Source: Mugil cephalus (lineage: Eukaryota > Chordata > Actinopteri > Mugiliformes > Mugilidae). From it: DNA of 64,000 nucleotides. Below, in pieces: positions 1 to 10,355 of this stretch. The stretch covers positions 9,516,413 through 9,580,412 of the forward strand of contig NC_061783.1 in assembly GCF_022458985.1 (NCBI RefSeq), in the 5' to 3' direction. The notes beneath the pieces are model-generated. The model made no database searches. It had not been told where the DNA came from and worked only from the letters and a program-made list of their open reading frames with translations. Position 1 is the first letter of the stretch. Each line of letters starts with the position of its first letter. The position numbers and the translations under genes are program-made.

Positions 1-91
1 CAAAGGTCTTTACAACACTGAGTACACAATCATGAAGACTACATGTCGTAAAATATCATTCTGCCCTTAAACTTCTTGTCTATCATTTCAG

Positions 92-2986
92 GGTTTGCCT
101 GGTTACAAAGGAGACAAGGTGAGTTCAGGGTCACATTCCATAGTAACCTTTGTTATTAAAAAAACTATTATATCTTCTTTTTTATTTTTCTTACACGTTC
201 CCCTTATTTCCCAAAAAGGGCAGTCGTGGTGATCCCGGCTCAGCAGGACCAAAAGGCGACAAGGTTCGACAGAAATATTCCTTTTACTGCAAGTGCTGAA
301 ATCATTTCGGAAATGTTGTTTGCTGTGCTATGACAATGAGCACTTAAACTCCTGCTGTGTCTTAATGGATCTAATAACTTGATCGGGCTGTAAAATCCCC
401 TAAAGCTGCTTCTTCAGATATTGTTTAAAGCCTAAGTGGTTTACGAGAACCTGCCTGTTAATTTGAGACGCTTTAACAGCATGCCTATTTCAGAGCTATA
501 TTAAACTGACATTATACATTTTGTTAGTCCCTGCTGTGTACGAGATAAGGACTTTTCTCACGCCTTTTCTATCTGCTCAGGGTTCCATTGGTTTGCCTGG
601 GATGCTGGGCCAGAAGGTAAGAATAATCAAAGGGTGAAGACACTCAAAGATGTGATCTAATCTAGTGTTTCCTTAACTTTGCTCCTCTTCAAGGGTGAAC
701 AGGGACCAAAGGGAGAGCCAGGAGTGCCAGGGAAGAGAGGACCGACTGGACGTCCTGGGAAGAGAGGCAAACAGGTGGATGAAAGAGGAGAAGGAAGAAT
801 AATACACAAGTGCTTTGGTTACCTGTTAAGTATAATACGTAATAGGTGACACATGTGTATACAAATACAACAATTTGCATTTGACATGAATTAGACCTGA
901 ACCCTGGCAGCTTAACTTAACTCTGGTGACACTGGTGACACCGGTGACACTGTACTTGCAGCTCTATGTTTAGACGCCCAGTGTGGGTGTGAGTCATTCT
1001 AAACATATAAATACATACACATAAACACAGGTCCCATGGACTACACTGAAATAATTCACAAGTGGTACTGACATGTAGGTCACCTTCAGAGTGCCTGTCT
1101 GTGTGTATCTTTCTGACATTGTGATACCGCCTGGTTTATACAGGGCACAAAGGGTCAAACTGGAGCCCCTGGACTAATGGGGCCTCCAGGACCCCAAGGT
1201 CCTAACGGCCACCCTGGGCCACCTGGACCTCCTGCCTCAGGTACAGTACCTCTATTTACTAACTCCATTTACTATATCGTTTTGTATTGACCTTGTGTGT
1301 TATCCAAGGTAAATGTTGTATGTTTTTGCATTTCTTGCAGGTCTTTATCTGGTAGGGGAGAAAGGGGAGAAGGGTCTTCCAGGTCCACCAGGTCAGTGTA
1401 ACTGTGACACCGTCTCTGGAGGAAATAACGCCCCCTTTGGAAGCTACAGACGGCGTGGCAACAATAAAGTCTCTGCAGTGAGATTCAATCTTCCACATAT
1501 AATCTAGAAATATTCAAACTAAGTGTGTGTTATCACTGAGTTAATCCATACTGCCTTTGTATTTTTTATGTGTGTGTAGATATACGTGGTGAGCAGTGAG
1601 GAAGAGATGGACAGCCTGCAACAAGACAATGCAATAGCATTCAGGAAGGATCAGAGGATACTGTACTTTAAGGATAAAGATGGATGGCAGCCCATTCAGG
1701 TAATAGCATTTAAAGTTTGCGTTTGAGAAGTAACACAGAAGATTATTCTTTTACTTAGTCTGGGCTACAACAGATAACAATCTCGGTAAAACTCTTTTTT
1801 TTTTTTTAAAGTCATATTTTCTCCAAACTGCCACATCAGATTTCTCAGCACTTGAAATGTTAAGTCAGCTCTTGTCGCTCCTAGCCCTTCCAGCCGTTTC
1901 AGTCAACAGAGAAAGTCCCTGATAGGGTTGGCGCATGCGGCGATGGGAAGGTGCAGGCCCAGCACGGAGAGGAGTGTGATGATGGAAACCAGATTGTCAC
2001 CGATGCCTGTCTAAGTGAGTTACATCCCTCTGTTGCTCACTTGTTACACATGCAGAAATAGCCTGCAATGTAGAGCCAAGAACCACAAAAAAATCCAATC
2101 AGGAAGTCAGCAGCTCTGATTATGGAAACGCTATTGTTACCAATAAAACAGGACAAGTCTCTTATCTGTAAAGTAGAATGTCTTTTTGCTGCACACAACT
2201 CTGTTGCCACACCCAGCTGCTCATTAAATGCGCTGCGGAGCAAAATAAAAAACAGCACGGTGTCTGTTCCCACATGGCACAGGATAAAAGCAGTAAGCAC
2301 TGTGGAGACCTTTCCTTGATCTTCCATTAATTCCACCCCGTCTCACTCCCCGCCATCCTCTCACCACTCTCTGCCTCCGTTCAATTAATTTAGCAGGAAA
2401 ATGCTGTATTGGCATCACTGAAACAGACTGCAGTGCCAAATAAATTCGTAACGTCTTCTCCCTCTCTCTTCCACTCCTTGCTCTATCCTGCCTCTGCCAC
2501 AAACCTCTCCTCATCTCCTCCTCTTTGCTACTCCAGACTGCAAGTGGGCCTACTGTGGAGATGGCTACCGACATGAAGGCATGGAGGAGTGTGATGGAAA
2601 GGACTTTGGTTATCAGACCTGCAAGTCCTACCTTCCTGGGTATGTTCACTGACAGCAAATACACATACAGTGTGTATGCACCTAAAAACTTGCATCTGGG
2701 GATTATGAAGGTCACCTGAATGAATAAATAACAATATTGAATATAATAATGTATATAATATGCAAAATCTGTTTTTTGTGTGTTGGGCCACATTTGGACT
2801 GTCTGCAACCACCGTATATTATTCATATAGCAGTTTTTACCAAACGTTAGAGTAGAAATAAGCGTGTTTACAGCCTTTATTATAACTATTTTCATTGTCC
2901 TCGTCTTCTCTTGTAGATCTTTTGGGCATCTCAGATGCACTGACTCTTGCCTCATTGATTCCACTGGCTGCAAGTACTTCACCTGA
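92..2986 (+). CDS. colq: Acetylcholinesterase collagenic tail peptide (ColQ), 3' portion, partial at the left edge
   Basis: ColQ is the triple-helical tail that anchors asymmetric acetylcholinesterase in the synaptic basal lamina. Visible exons: 92-118, 219-263, 581-616, 694-774, 1144-1240, 1341-1477, 1580-1699, 1885-2014, 2537-2639 and 2917-2986 (stop TGA). Frame is continuous across all of them. The first five are Gly-X-Y collagen repeats, several with sizes that are multiples of 9 bp. Exon 694-774 ends in GKRGKQ, which fits the heparin-binding cluster of the family. After the triple helix come [23 protein letters not shown] and a Cys-rich domain ([43 protein letters not shown]-stop), the C-terminal domain diagnostic of ColQ. 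The N-terminal proline-rich attachment exon lies left of the window. Donor 264 (AAG|GTTCGA) is weak. Identification is firm; the missing 5' end is a window effect, not a break. Confidence 0.95.
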
Positions 2987-3830
2987 ATTCAGAAGTTTAA
3001 GAAAATGGCTACAGTGGATCTTTGCAGTTCCTCTTTCTGATCGACAGGGACTAAACTTCATATTTCGACTGAAGTTTCACCTCCCATTAATAACTGACTG
3101 AGAGGGTGTGAGAAAAGGACGTTCTTCTGCTGATCTGAGCCATGAAATGCGTTGGGAGTCAGCTTGAAATCGACTGTCCCTGTTACGGTTTAATCTTGAA
3201 TTGGCCTCAGAGAGCGGCTCCTTGCTGCTGTCACATCATTGGATGCAGGACTGTTATGGACTGATGGGCAGACGGAAAACATTTTAACGTTTTAATGATT
3301 GTATCATGTACAATAGTTACAATGTGTATGACATACTGACTGTTAATGCAGAAATAAGCTACGTTCTAAAGTCATTTTTAATATGGAAGAGGAAAAAAAA
3401 GCCTTTTCAAAAGGCAGTAATATTATAGGTACTCTATGTACTGTAGTATGCAAATCAGGTCATGTAAATTGTTTATTCCTGTGCAATGTATAACAAACCA
3501 TATATTTATGAAGTGCAATGCTGTGATATTGCATGTAAATGTGCACCAGTGAACATCAGACAGCTTTAAGCAGCGCTGTAAATGTACAATCCAAAGTGCG
3601 GCCCTCTAGAAGTGAATGAATCAGGCAGAAGGAGAATTTATTGTTTTATTGCAACAACAGTGAAAAAAAGAGTAGCTGTGATTACTGCAGCAGCATGAAG
3701 TTACATCTAAATGACACCAAACTGAATCCAGTAACATGTGATTAGTTGATAATCAGCTTGCATGACTGTATATTTATATAATAAAAAATAAAATAAAATA
3801 CACTGTACATTGAAAATAAAGATTAGGTCT
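2987..3830 (+). other. colq: colq 3'UTR with clustered poly(A) signals
   Basis: AT-rich sequence after the colq stop with no reading frame of note. AATAAA hexamers occur at 3780-3785, 3787-3792 and 3792-3797, and another lies near 3815, so the transcript probably ends at about 3800-3840. The extent is inferred, not observed. Confidence 0.5.
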
Positions 3831-3888
3831 ACTACACTAGTTCAAAGAATTCACTCAGTTGCTTATTTGATGCTAAAGGGAGAAGTCT

Positions 3889-4063
3889 TGGGGGCGGAGC
3901 TTTCGAGGAAAAGCAGCCAATCAGAGGGAAGCTTCCTGCAACAACTTCATGATGAAACGCCGCTGCCACGTAGAGGACCAACTGTTGCTGCAGCTTCTGC
4001 ACATTTTTTGTTAAAAACTCTTAAAGTTTGTCCTGCTGTTGCTCCTGAAAGCCGTGTGTCAGC
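3889..4063 (+). promoter_or_regulatory. fkbp14: Probable fkbp14 core promoter and 5'UTR
   Basis: A GC box (GGGGCGG, starting at 3891) and a CCAAT box (CCAAT at 3917-3921, inside CCAATCAGAG) lie about 145-175 bp upstream of the fkbp14 ATG. No TATA box is seen. This leaves little room between the colq poly(A) signals and fkbp14, so the two genes are tightly spaced in the same direction. The transcription start is not determined. Confidence 0.45.
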
Positions 4064-6799
4064 ATGCTGCTGGCTCTGCTGAGCTGGCTGTCCTCCTCCC
4101 TGCTGCTGTCTGTTAGCGGGGGGAAGTTGCCCGAGGCTGAGGTGCAGATTGAAGTTCTGTACAGACCTTTCCTCTGTCACCGAAAGTCCAAGAATGGGGA
4201 CATCCTGCTGGTGCACCATGATGGGTACTTAGAGAATGGGACCATGTTTCACTCCAGGTATGTTTCATGAGTAACACGGGGCTAATGATGCCAGTAGTGT
4301 GACTTTCAACGAGTTGACATGTTCTGCTTCTCCTGGTGTTACGTTTTCGTTTGTCACAGCAGTGAAGGGAGGAAGGTAGGCTACAGGTTTATTTAAGGAC
4401 ATTAAAAGTAATTTAGAATGAAGCTTATATGACAGTCGCCGTGTGCTTCATGTAACTGAGCCATAGTTGACAAGAGCTGCGTTACCTGAGCTTTTCCTCG
4501 TTGAAAAGTCTGCATTTTACGTCGTAAAACAAAGGTAGTAGGAGCATTCTCGTTGCACTCGGTGTCTTCAAAACTTGACTACAGATTTGGAAAATCTCGA
4601 GATGTTAAGTCCCATAATAAAAACCGTCAGTGCTCGCGCTCTTCTCATTGGCTATTCCCGTTTGTTACGGTCACGTGACAGTACTTAAAGGGCCAGTTCA
4701 CCCAAATGTCAAAAATACATTTTCTTATCTCTGACTTTTTGCTTTGATTCTGTGACTTTAGGTTTCATGCTTGTTCATTTAAAGTGTGATTTATCTTGTT
4801 CATTTTTTTTTTTTTTTAGTTTAACCTCCTGAGACCTGAGCTTTTGTTCGGTATGCATTTTTTTTCTCCATTTCTCTTTATTTGGGATTAGTAGGACCTA
4901 AGAACTATAAAACTAAGCATTGTCTTTAAACAGGGAGTAGTTTTTTTTTTTTGGGGGGGGGGGGGGTGATACATTTTCGTTTCTGAAAATCCTCAGTTGA
5001 GTAGAATAGAATTTGTGTGTCATATTGAACGAGACAAGTTAATAACTTCCAACTGTAAAATTTGATGAGATTTTAAATCTTGTCCACTTTTGTTACATAA
5101 CTGGCTGTAGAATGAATCCACTGAAATGGACACGATCTTATTTTTACACCAACTAATATCTAGTTATGAGGATAAAAGTTTAAATGAGGCAGAATAATCT
5201 GCCACAAACCTGAAGCTTAATGTCCCCATATGAGGACACAGGGTCTCGGAAGGTTAGCTAAGAAAGTGAAACAGAAGAACGGAATATGGAAACTAATGAT
5301 GAATTAATGATGAATGGAAGACTAATTGGAAATGCAATTTCCAAAAAAAAAACTTTCTCTGTTCATCTAGTTCAGCCTCATTAATAAACAGTTGGAACAC
5401 CAACTATTTCCCATAGAAGCCAAAAACGGTTCATGCGCCCCAGCCTCACAATAATGATACTAATAATAATTATTATATTAATTAATAAGCATGATAGAGG
5501 AAGCAACTAATGAAAATGGTTCAAAGTTGCATTTTAGCAAAATTAAGGTCCACATAAAAATTAAGTAATTAGTTCGCTATATTTTTCATGTCATATGTGA
5601 AAACTACTGCAGATTACTGCAGTGTTTTTTCCTGATTGTTATTTTACACAATACCAGGTAATAACCCAAACATTTAACAAAATTTAGTTTGAAATTGCAG
5701 CCCGGCAGAGGTTTGTCCTCTAAAGAAATCTGCAGGACCCTCTCACAGCTCACCCTTCTTCACACCTGTAACACTTGACTGTGTCTCCATCTGTGTTTTT
5801 CCATCAGTCGAAATGAGGGGGACAAGCAGCCAGTATGGTTCACACTTGGCATCAAAGAAGTGATGAAAGGCTGGGATAAAGGTCTGCAGGACATGTGCTC
5901 TGGAGAGAAGAGGAAACTGGTCATACCTCCTGCTTTGGCCTATGGGAAAGAAGGAAAGGGTAATGTGGCTTCGGAAACATGGGAAAGCTTGACTGCATGC
6001 TGCTGATCATTAATAAAACCTTCAGAAAAGTGTTTTGTGTCATCAAAATGTGTAACATTATTGTGCATGTTTGTATATACTTGCTTGTCTTGTTTTGAAT
6101 GGCATCACAGGACTCACCTCACTGAACGAAGGTTTCATTCAGTAGCATTAGTCCGCTTTTTGTCAACGTGGAGCATGCGAACATACTGTGCCTTTTCTGG
6201 TAAGCACAAACCACTCTAACCAGCTGTCTCTTCTGTCCCTACGTAACCATTGCCATGACAACAAAAACCTGAATGACTGAATGGGACTAATAATTCATTC
6301 AGAGTTTTCCTGCCATTAACACTTAACTGAATATTTTCAGTCTTTAACACATTTGTGTGGAACCAGCTGAAGCAGTTTTACCTGACTCCTTGTTTCCTTC
6401 CCCTGTGTCCTGTGCGGTCAGGTAAGATCCCACCTGAAAGCACCTTGACCTTCGTCATCGAGGTGTTTGAGATCAGAAATGGACCGAGGTCACACGAGTC
6501 CTTCCAGGAAATGGACCTCAATGATGACTGGAGGCTCTCCAGGCAAGAGGTGAAGGATTACACACCAAACTCTTAGGTTTAGTAAGTTAGTGAAATTATC
6601 TATTTAACTATCCTGTTGTGTGTGTGTGTGTGTCTGGCAGGTGAAAGAATATCTGAGGAAGGAGTTTGAGCGTCACGGCTACCCTCCCAACGACACCGCA
6701 CACGAAAACATGCTGGAGGACATCTTTGCCAAAGAGGATAAGAACAAGGACGGCTTCATATCCTCCAGAGAGTTCACTTACAAACACGATGAACTCTAA
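4064..6799 (+). CDS. fkbp14: Peptidyl-prolyl cis-trans isomerase FKBP14, ER-resident
   Basis: Four exons, 4064-4257, 5808-5959, 6422-6549 and 6641-6799, give 210 residues; human FKBP14 has 211. All introns are GT..AG and phases match. Residues 1-20 are a hydrophobic signal peptide ([20 protein letters not shown]). The FKBP domain follows, with [20 protein letters not shown] and the conserved GKIPPEST strand. Two EF-hand loops are visible: D147[11 protein letters not shown]158 and D191[11 protein letters not shown]202. The protein ends in KHDEL, an ER retrieval signal. The family catalyses proline isomerisation and assists collagen folding in the ER. The segment [19 protein letters not shown] separates FKBP14 from its paralogue FKBP7. 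Its same-strand neighbour colq is itself a collagen, which may be coincidence. Confidence 0.96.
4683..4735. repeat. Fragment of a fish interspersed repeat in fkbp14 intron 1
   Basis: TTAAAGGGCCAGTTCACCC followed by an A/T-rich stretch (caaaaatacattttc) resembles the end of a high-copy fish DNA-transposon derivative that I recall. No matching second end was found, so it is a fragment. Confidence 0.4.
4934..4967. repeat. Poly-T / poly-G low-complexity tract
   Basis: A T run is followed by about 14 consecutive G (4953-4966) inside fkbp14 intron 1. It is a simple tract, probably length-variable, and prone to assembly error. Confidence 0.8.
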
Positions 6800-7049
6800 A
6801 GTGCTGGAGTTATTTTGGTGCAGAGTTTATTGCAAAGACTCTCTCAGGTGTCTGGTGTCTAAAAGTATTTCAGTTTTATAGATGCATTATGTTTGTGTGG
6901 TGTGTGGAACGTCAACCTCTCATGTATGTGAAGCTGTGTGTGGTAGCTGTTGTTTTTTTTTACTTTACTCTTAGTCAGGGACCCTTTAAACTTGTCTGTG
7001 CTTGTCTAGTCGGAGGTGGGAGTTCTGTGTAAAATTGCGTCCTATGCTT

Positions 7050-8118
7050 GGGACACACTAGCTTAGCCGATGCGTATCTGTAGATCAATCAAGCTGTGTC
7101 TTTCTGAACAGAAAAGATGGATCCACTGCACCAGACGTAACCAAACATTTATATTATCGGAAGTTATTTTATCGCCAGGCTGTGTGGCTACTTGAGAGCC
7201 CATGGCCTTGACAAGAACCTATTTCTGCAAGACGATGAGTGCATCTCATGCCTCTCATCTGCTCCAGAAGAGACTCTGGCCATGTCGCTCCAGATGTACT
7301 GGTAATTGAAATGGGGGGAAACAGCATTGGCTTGGGGGGCCAACATGAGGGTGGATCTGCTACGCTGCGTGAAAGCAGATGTTCTTGAAACACAGCAGCT
7401 GTTTCCCAGCACACCCAGCTCACTCACAGCTGTCTGACATCCTCCCCCGTTGAAACTGGAGGGGTCAGGTGGCAAGGTCCAGCTATGGACCGGAGAGAAC
7501 CCGCTGATTGATCAACGGAGCCATGACTGGTTTTTCAAGAGAGAATAACTTCTACTCAAATCAACACACTAACATTAATTTAAATAATTTGGCGGATGAT
7601 GGTGTGCACCCACTTAATGAGTTTCATAAGATCTATGAATCTGCGTATCAGGATGCAGATGCCAGCATGTGACTCAGCCTATGGGTAATAATCCTGCCCA
7701 TGTTTTACTGAGCCGTCCACTGTCAGTGCTGTAATAGATAATAAATGTAAAAATTGTTCTGCTGATGTCAGCCACCACTTTGTCCCCTGTGTCTGTTTTG
7801 TAACTGTTCTGTTGATCATTTGGTGTTTGAATAAAATTATACATTGGCAAACCAATGCCTTACAGCGATGCCTCTGTTTCCTGCCATGTCTTGCTGACAA
7901 CTCTTAGTGTGTATATTGGTGTGAGTGTGGACGTGTGTGTGCCTGTGTATGTGCAGTGTGCATACGTACATGTATGTGTGTGCGTGTGTACGTGTGAGTG
8001 TGTTTTTTATGTGATTCTGTGTCTGTTGTAATGTTCTGTGTTTTTATGTAAAGCACTTTGGGTTGTGTTTTAGAATGAAAAGTGCTATATAAATAAATAA
8101 AGTTTGAAGTTTGAAGTC
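7050..8118 (+). repeat. Probable degraded retroelement with LINE/SINE-like 3' tail
   Basis: Spacer downstream of fkbp14. The tail at about 8045-8118 (AAAGCACTTTGGGTTG, then GTGCTATATAAATAAATAAA and a short GTTTGAA repeat) has the form of fish L2/SINE-type 3' ends. Upstream, decayed reading frames on the + strand (for example a stretch with CISC near 7230 and DDGVHPLN near 7600) suggest coding relics, but I cannot assign a family. Whether the tail and the upstream relics are one element is inference. A TG-rich stretch lies at 7915-8010. Confidence 0.4.
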
Positions 8119-8331
8119 TTGTGTCTTTTAACAATAGTGTAATGTCTTCTCTTCTTGTCCTGTGTGATTCATCAGTCAATCAGCTGTTGCCGCGGAACTC
8201 TGGAAGGAACTATAAGCATAATAAATGCAAGCAATAACAATATGCACCACTGCACTGGACAGAAGGAATGCTGCTGTGAGGATAATGATGTTACTGATAA
8301 GGTCTGAAGGTTCAGACAGTACCTGGGTCTG

Positions 8332-8670
8332 CAGTGGTGTGAAAAAGTGTTGGCCCCTGCCTGATTTCTTATTTTTGTTGCATGTTTGTCACACTTAAAT
8401 GATTGATATTATCAAACCAATTTGGATATAAGTCAAAGATAACACAAGTAAAGACAAGATGCAGTTTTAAATGAAGGTTGTTATTATTAAGTGAAAACTA
8501 AATCCAAACCTACATGTGTGAAAAACTGTTAAAGCGTAACTATGGTTAATCACACCTGAGTTCAATTTCTCGAGCCACGCCCAGGCCTGATTACTGCCAC
8601 ACTTGGTCTCAATCAAGAAATCACTTAAATTGGAGCTGCCTGACAAAGTGAAATAGACCAGAAGATTATC
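8332..8670 (+). mobile_element. Relic of a high-copy non-autonomous fish DNA transposon
   Basis: It begins CAGTGGTGTGAAAAAGTGTT, the recognisable terminus of an abundant fish element. It then continues with its familiar interior: a stretch around GCATGTTTGTCACACTTAAA, then ATCACACCTGAGTTCAATTT, then CAATCAAGAAATCACTTAAA. The right terminus is not recognisable, so the copy is truncated or decayed. The superfamily is left open. Confidence 0.6.
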
Positions 8671-9518
8671 TTTGAACACGCTTAACCCTTAACCTACTCA
8701 AAAAAAACAAAACTAAATTCAAAACTTGAGAGCCCTGATAATATTAAGTGCATTTCATGCTTTACCGCCTCACATGGACAGTGAGTGACAGCCTCTTTGT
8801 TGTTTTGGTCTACATGATCTGACGGTGACTCCAGGTTAGACTGCGCCTTTTCCTTCTTCCAGTTATCTCAATCAATCTGCCATAATGGCAAAGTGATACT
8901 CGACGACGTGGAGAGTTAAGCCGTCCCTTTGGCGCCTGAATTTCAGACATCTCCCTTAATCCGCAGCACAATCCACTCAACATATTGTGATGTCACCTTC
9001 GCCTGAAGAACTTATCCGCCAGAGTTAGCACATTGAAACGTGATACTGATCTGTTTGTTTTCTGGTGTGGCAGCAATGCACTTCCGTTTCACTGCAACCT
9101 AACTGTGATAATAAGTTATCATGTAATAGCGTGATACTGATCGGTTCTGTTGTTTGTTTTTTCTTTGTTGTTTTTTGTTCTTGGCACAGCAGCAATGTCC
9201 TCTCCTAGTTTTGAGATATTGTTTGAGTCTTAAACCAGGAAAGCCCAGAATCTCAACCATCCTGTTTCTATTGCTCTGGGGTAACTTTTCTCGTGTAAGC
9301 TGACAAAAGACTAAACTAAGGAAGCACATGACTTTTGAGCCAGATGTGTATATATGTTGGTTATGTTTTTCTGTTTCAAAATCAATGTGACAAATACAGC
9401 AATGTTTTACACAATGATCCTTTTTTTTGGTGGGTGCACATTGAACCAGCAGGTGGCACTGTTTTCACAGGTGTTAGTGTTGGTTAACACGTAGAGGAAA
9501 TTAAAGGACATACCTCAT

Positions 9519-10355
9519 TTTATTATCCATCAGTAAGCCAACAATAATATCATAAAAAAATCACATTAACACAGGAGAGCACCATAATACTACATGTACA
9601 ATGATTTATGAACACAAAAGGTTAGTCTATCCTGCAGTGCAAGGACATAGCTACCAGAAAAACACTTGATTTCACTGACTTTTCAGCCACTTGATGCTCA
9701 CCAGCCGACAAAGAACTTCCAACATAGAGTACAACATATAACTATATAAAATAATATAAGAGGATTGTCTTGTTTTAAATGGGGTTTCTATCTTTAAACT
9801 GTGCAAAGGCATCTGGGTTAAACGCAGACTTTCATAATGCCACTGTAGAGGCAAAACTCTCTAATGAGCATTATATACTGTACATGGATAATGATGTGCT
9901 GGAAATGTGGTGATCTGTGTCAGGAGTCACATTAAATATACTTGATGGAAGACACTGAGCGTATGTGTGTGGAGTCTGTATGTAGCTCATGAGTACGAGT
10001 AGGGAGAGTCCTCCTCCTCACACACATTCAAAACATTCCACACTGTAAAAGGTCAGAGGTCACACAGTCAGAATAAGGCGAGACAACTGTCTGACGCTTG
10101 CATATATTCATAAACACACACACAAACACGGTGAACACAAACAACATACACACAAAGCCTCTGTCCACGGTCGTCCATAGTGGTTGTGTTTCTGAAGACT
10201 GAGTATTTTCCTTTTCGCCGTGTGTCCGGGAGTGAAGAGTGATAACATGACTCATCTGAGGTGTGTCCTGATCCCAGGCGGTTTAGCATTTACTGTAAGA
10301 GAGAGAAAAGTGAAAGAATATTTAGAAGACAGCTCTAAGGATGTCAGCAGAGTCC
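9519..10355 (-). other. wipf3: Probable wipf3 3'UTR
   Basis: Non-coding sequence below the wipf3 stop codon. A minus-strand AATAAA (TTTATT on +, 9519-9524) could end the transcript here. The extent is inferred only from this hexamer. Confidence 0.3.

Noticed and set aside
2224-2982. 252-codon minus-strand frame
   Set aside because: It overlaps two well-supported colq exons on the + strand and encodes low-information sequence with no recognised domain.
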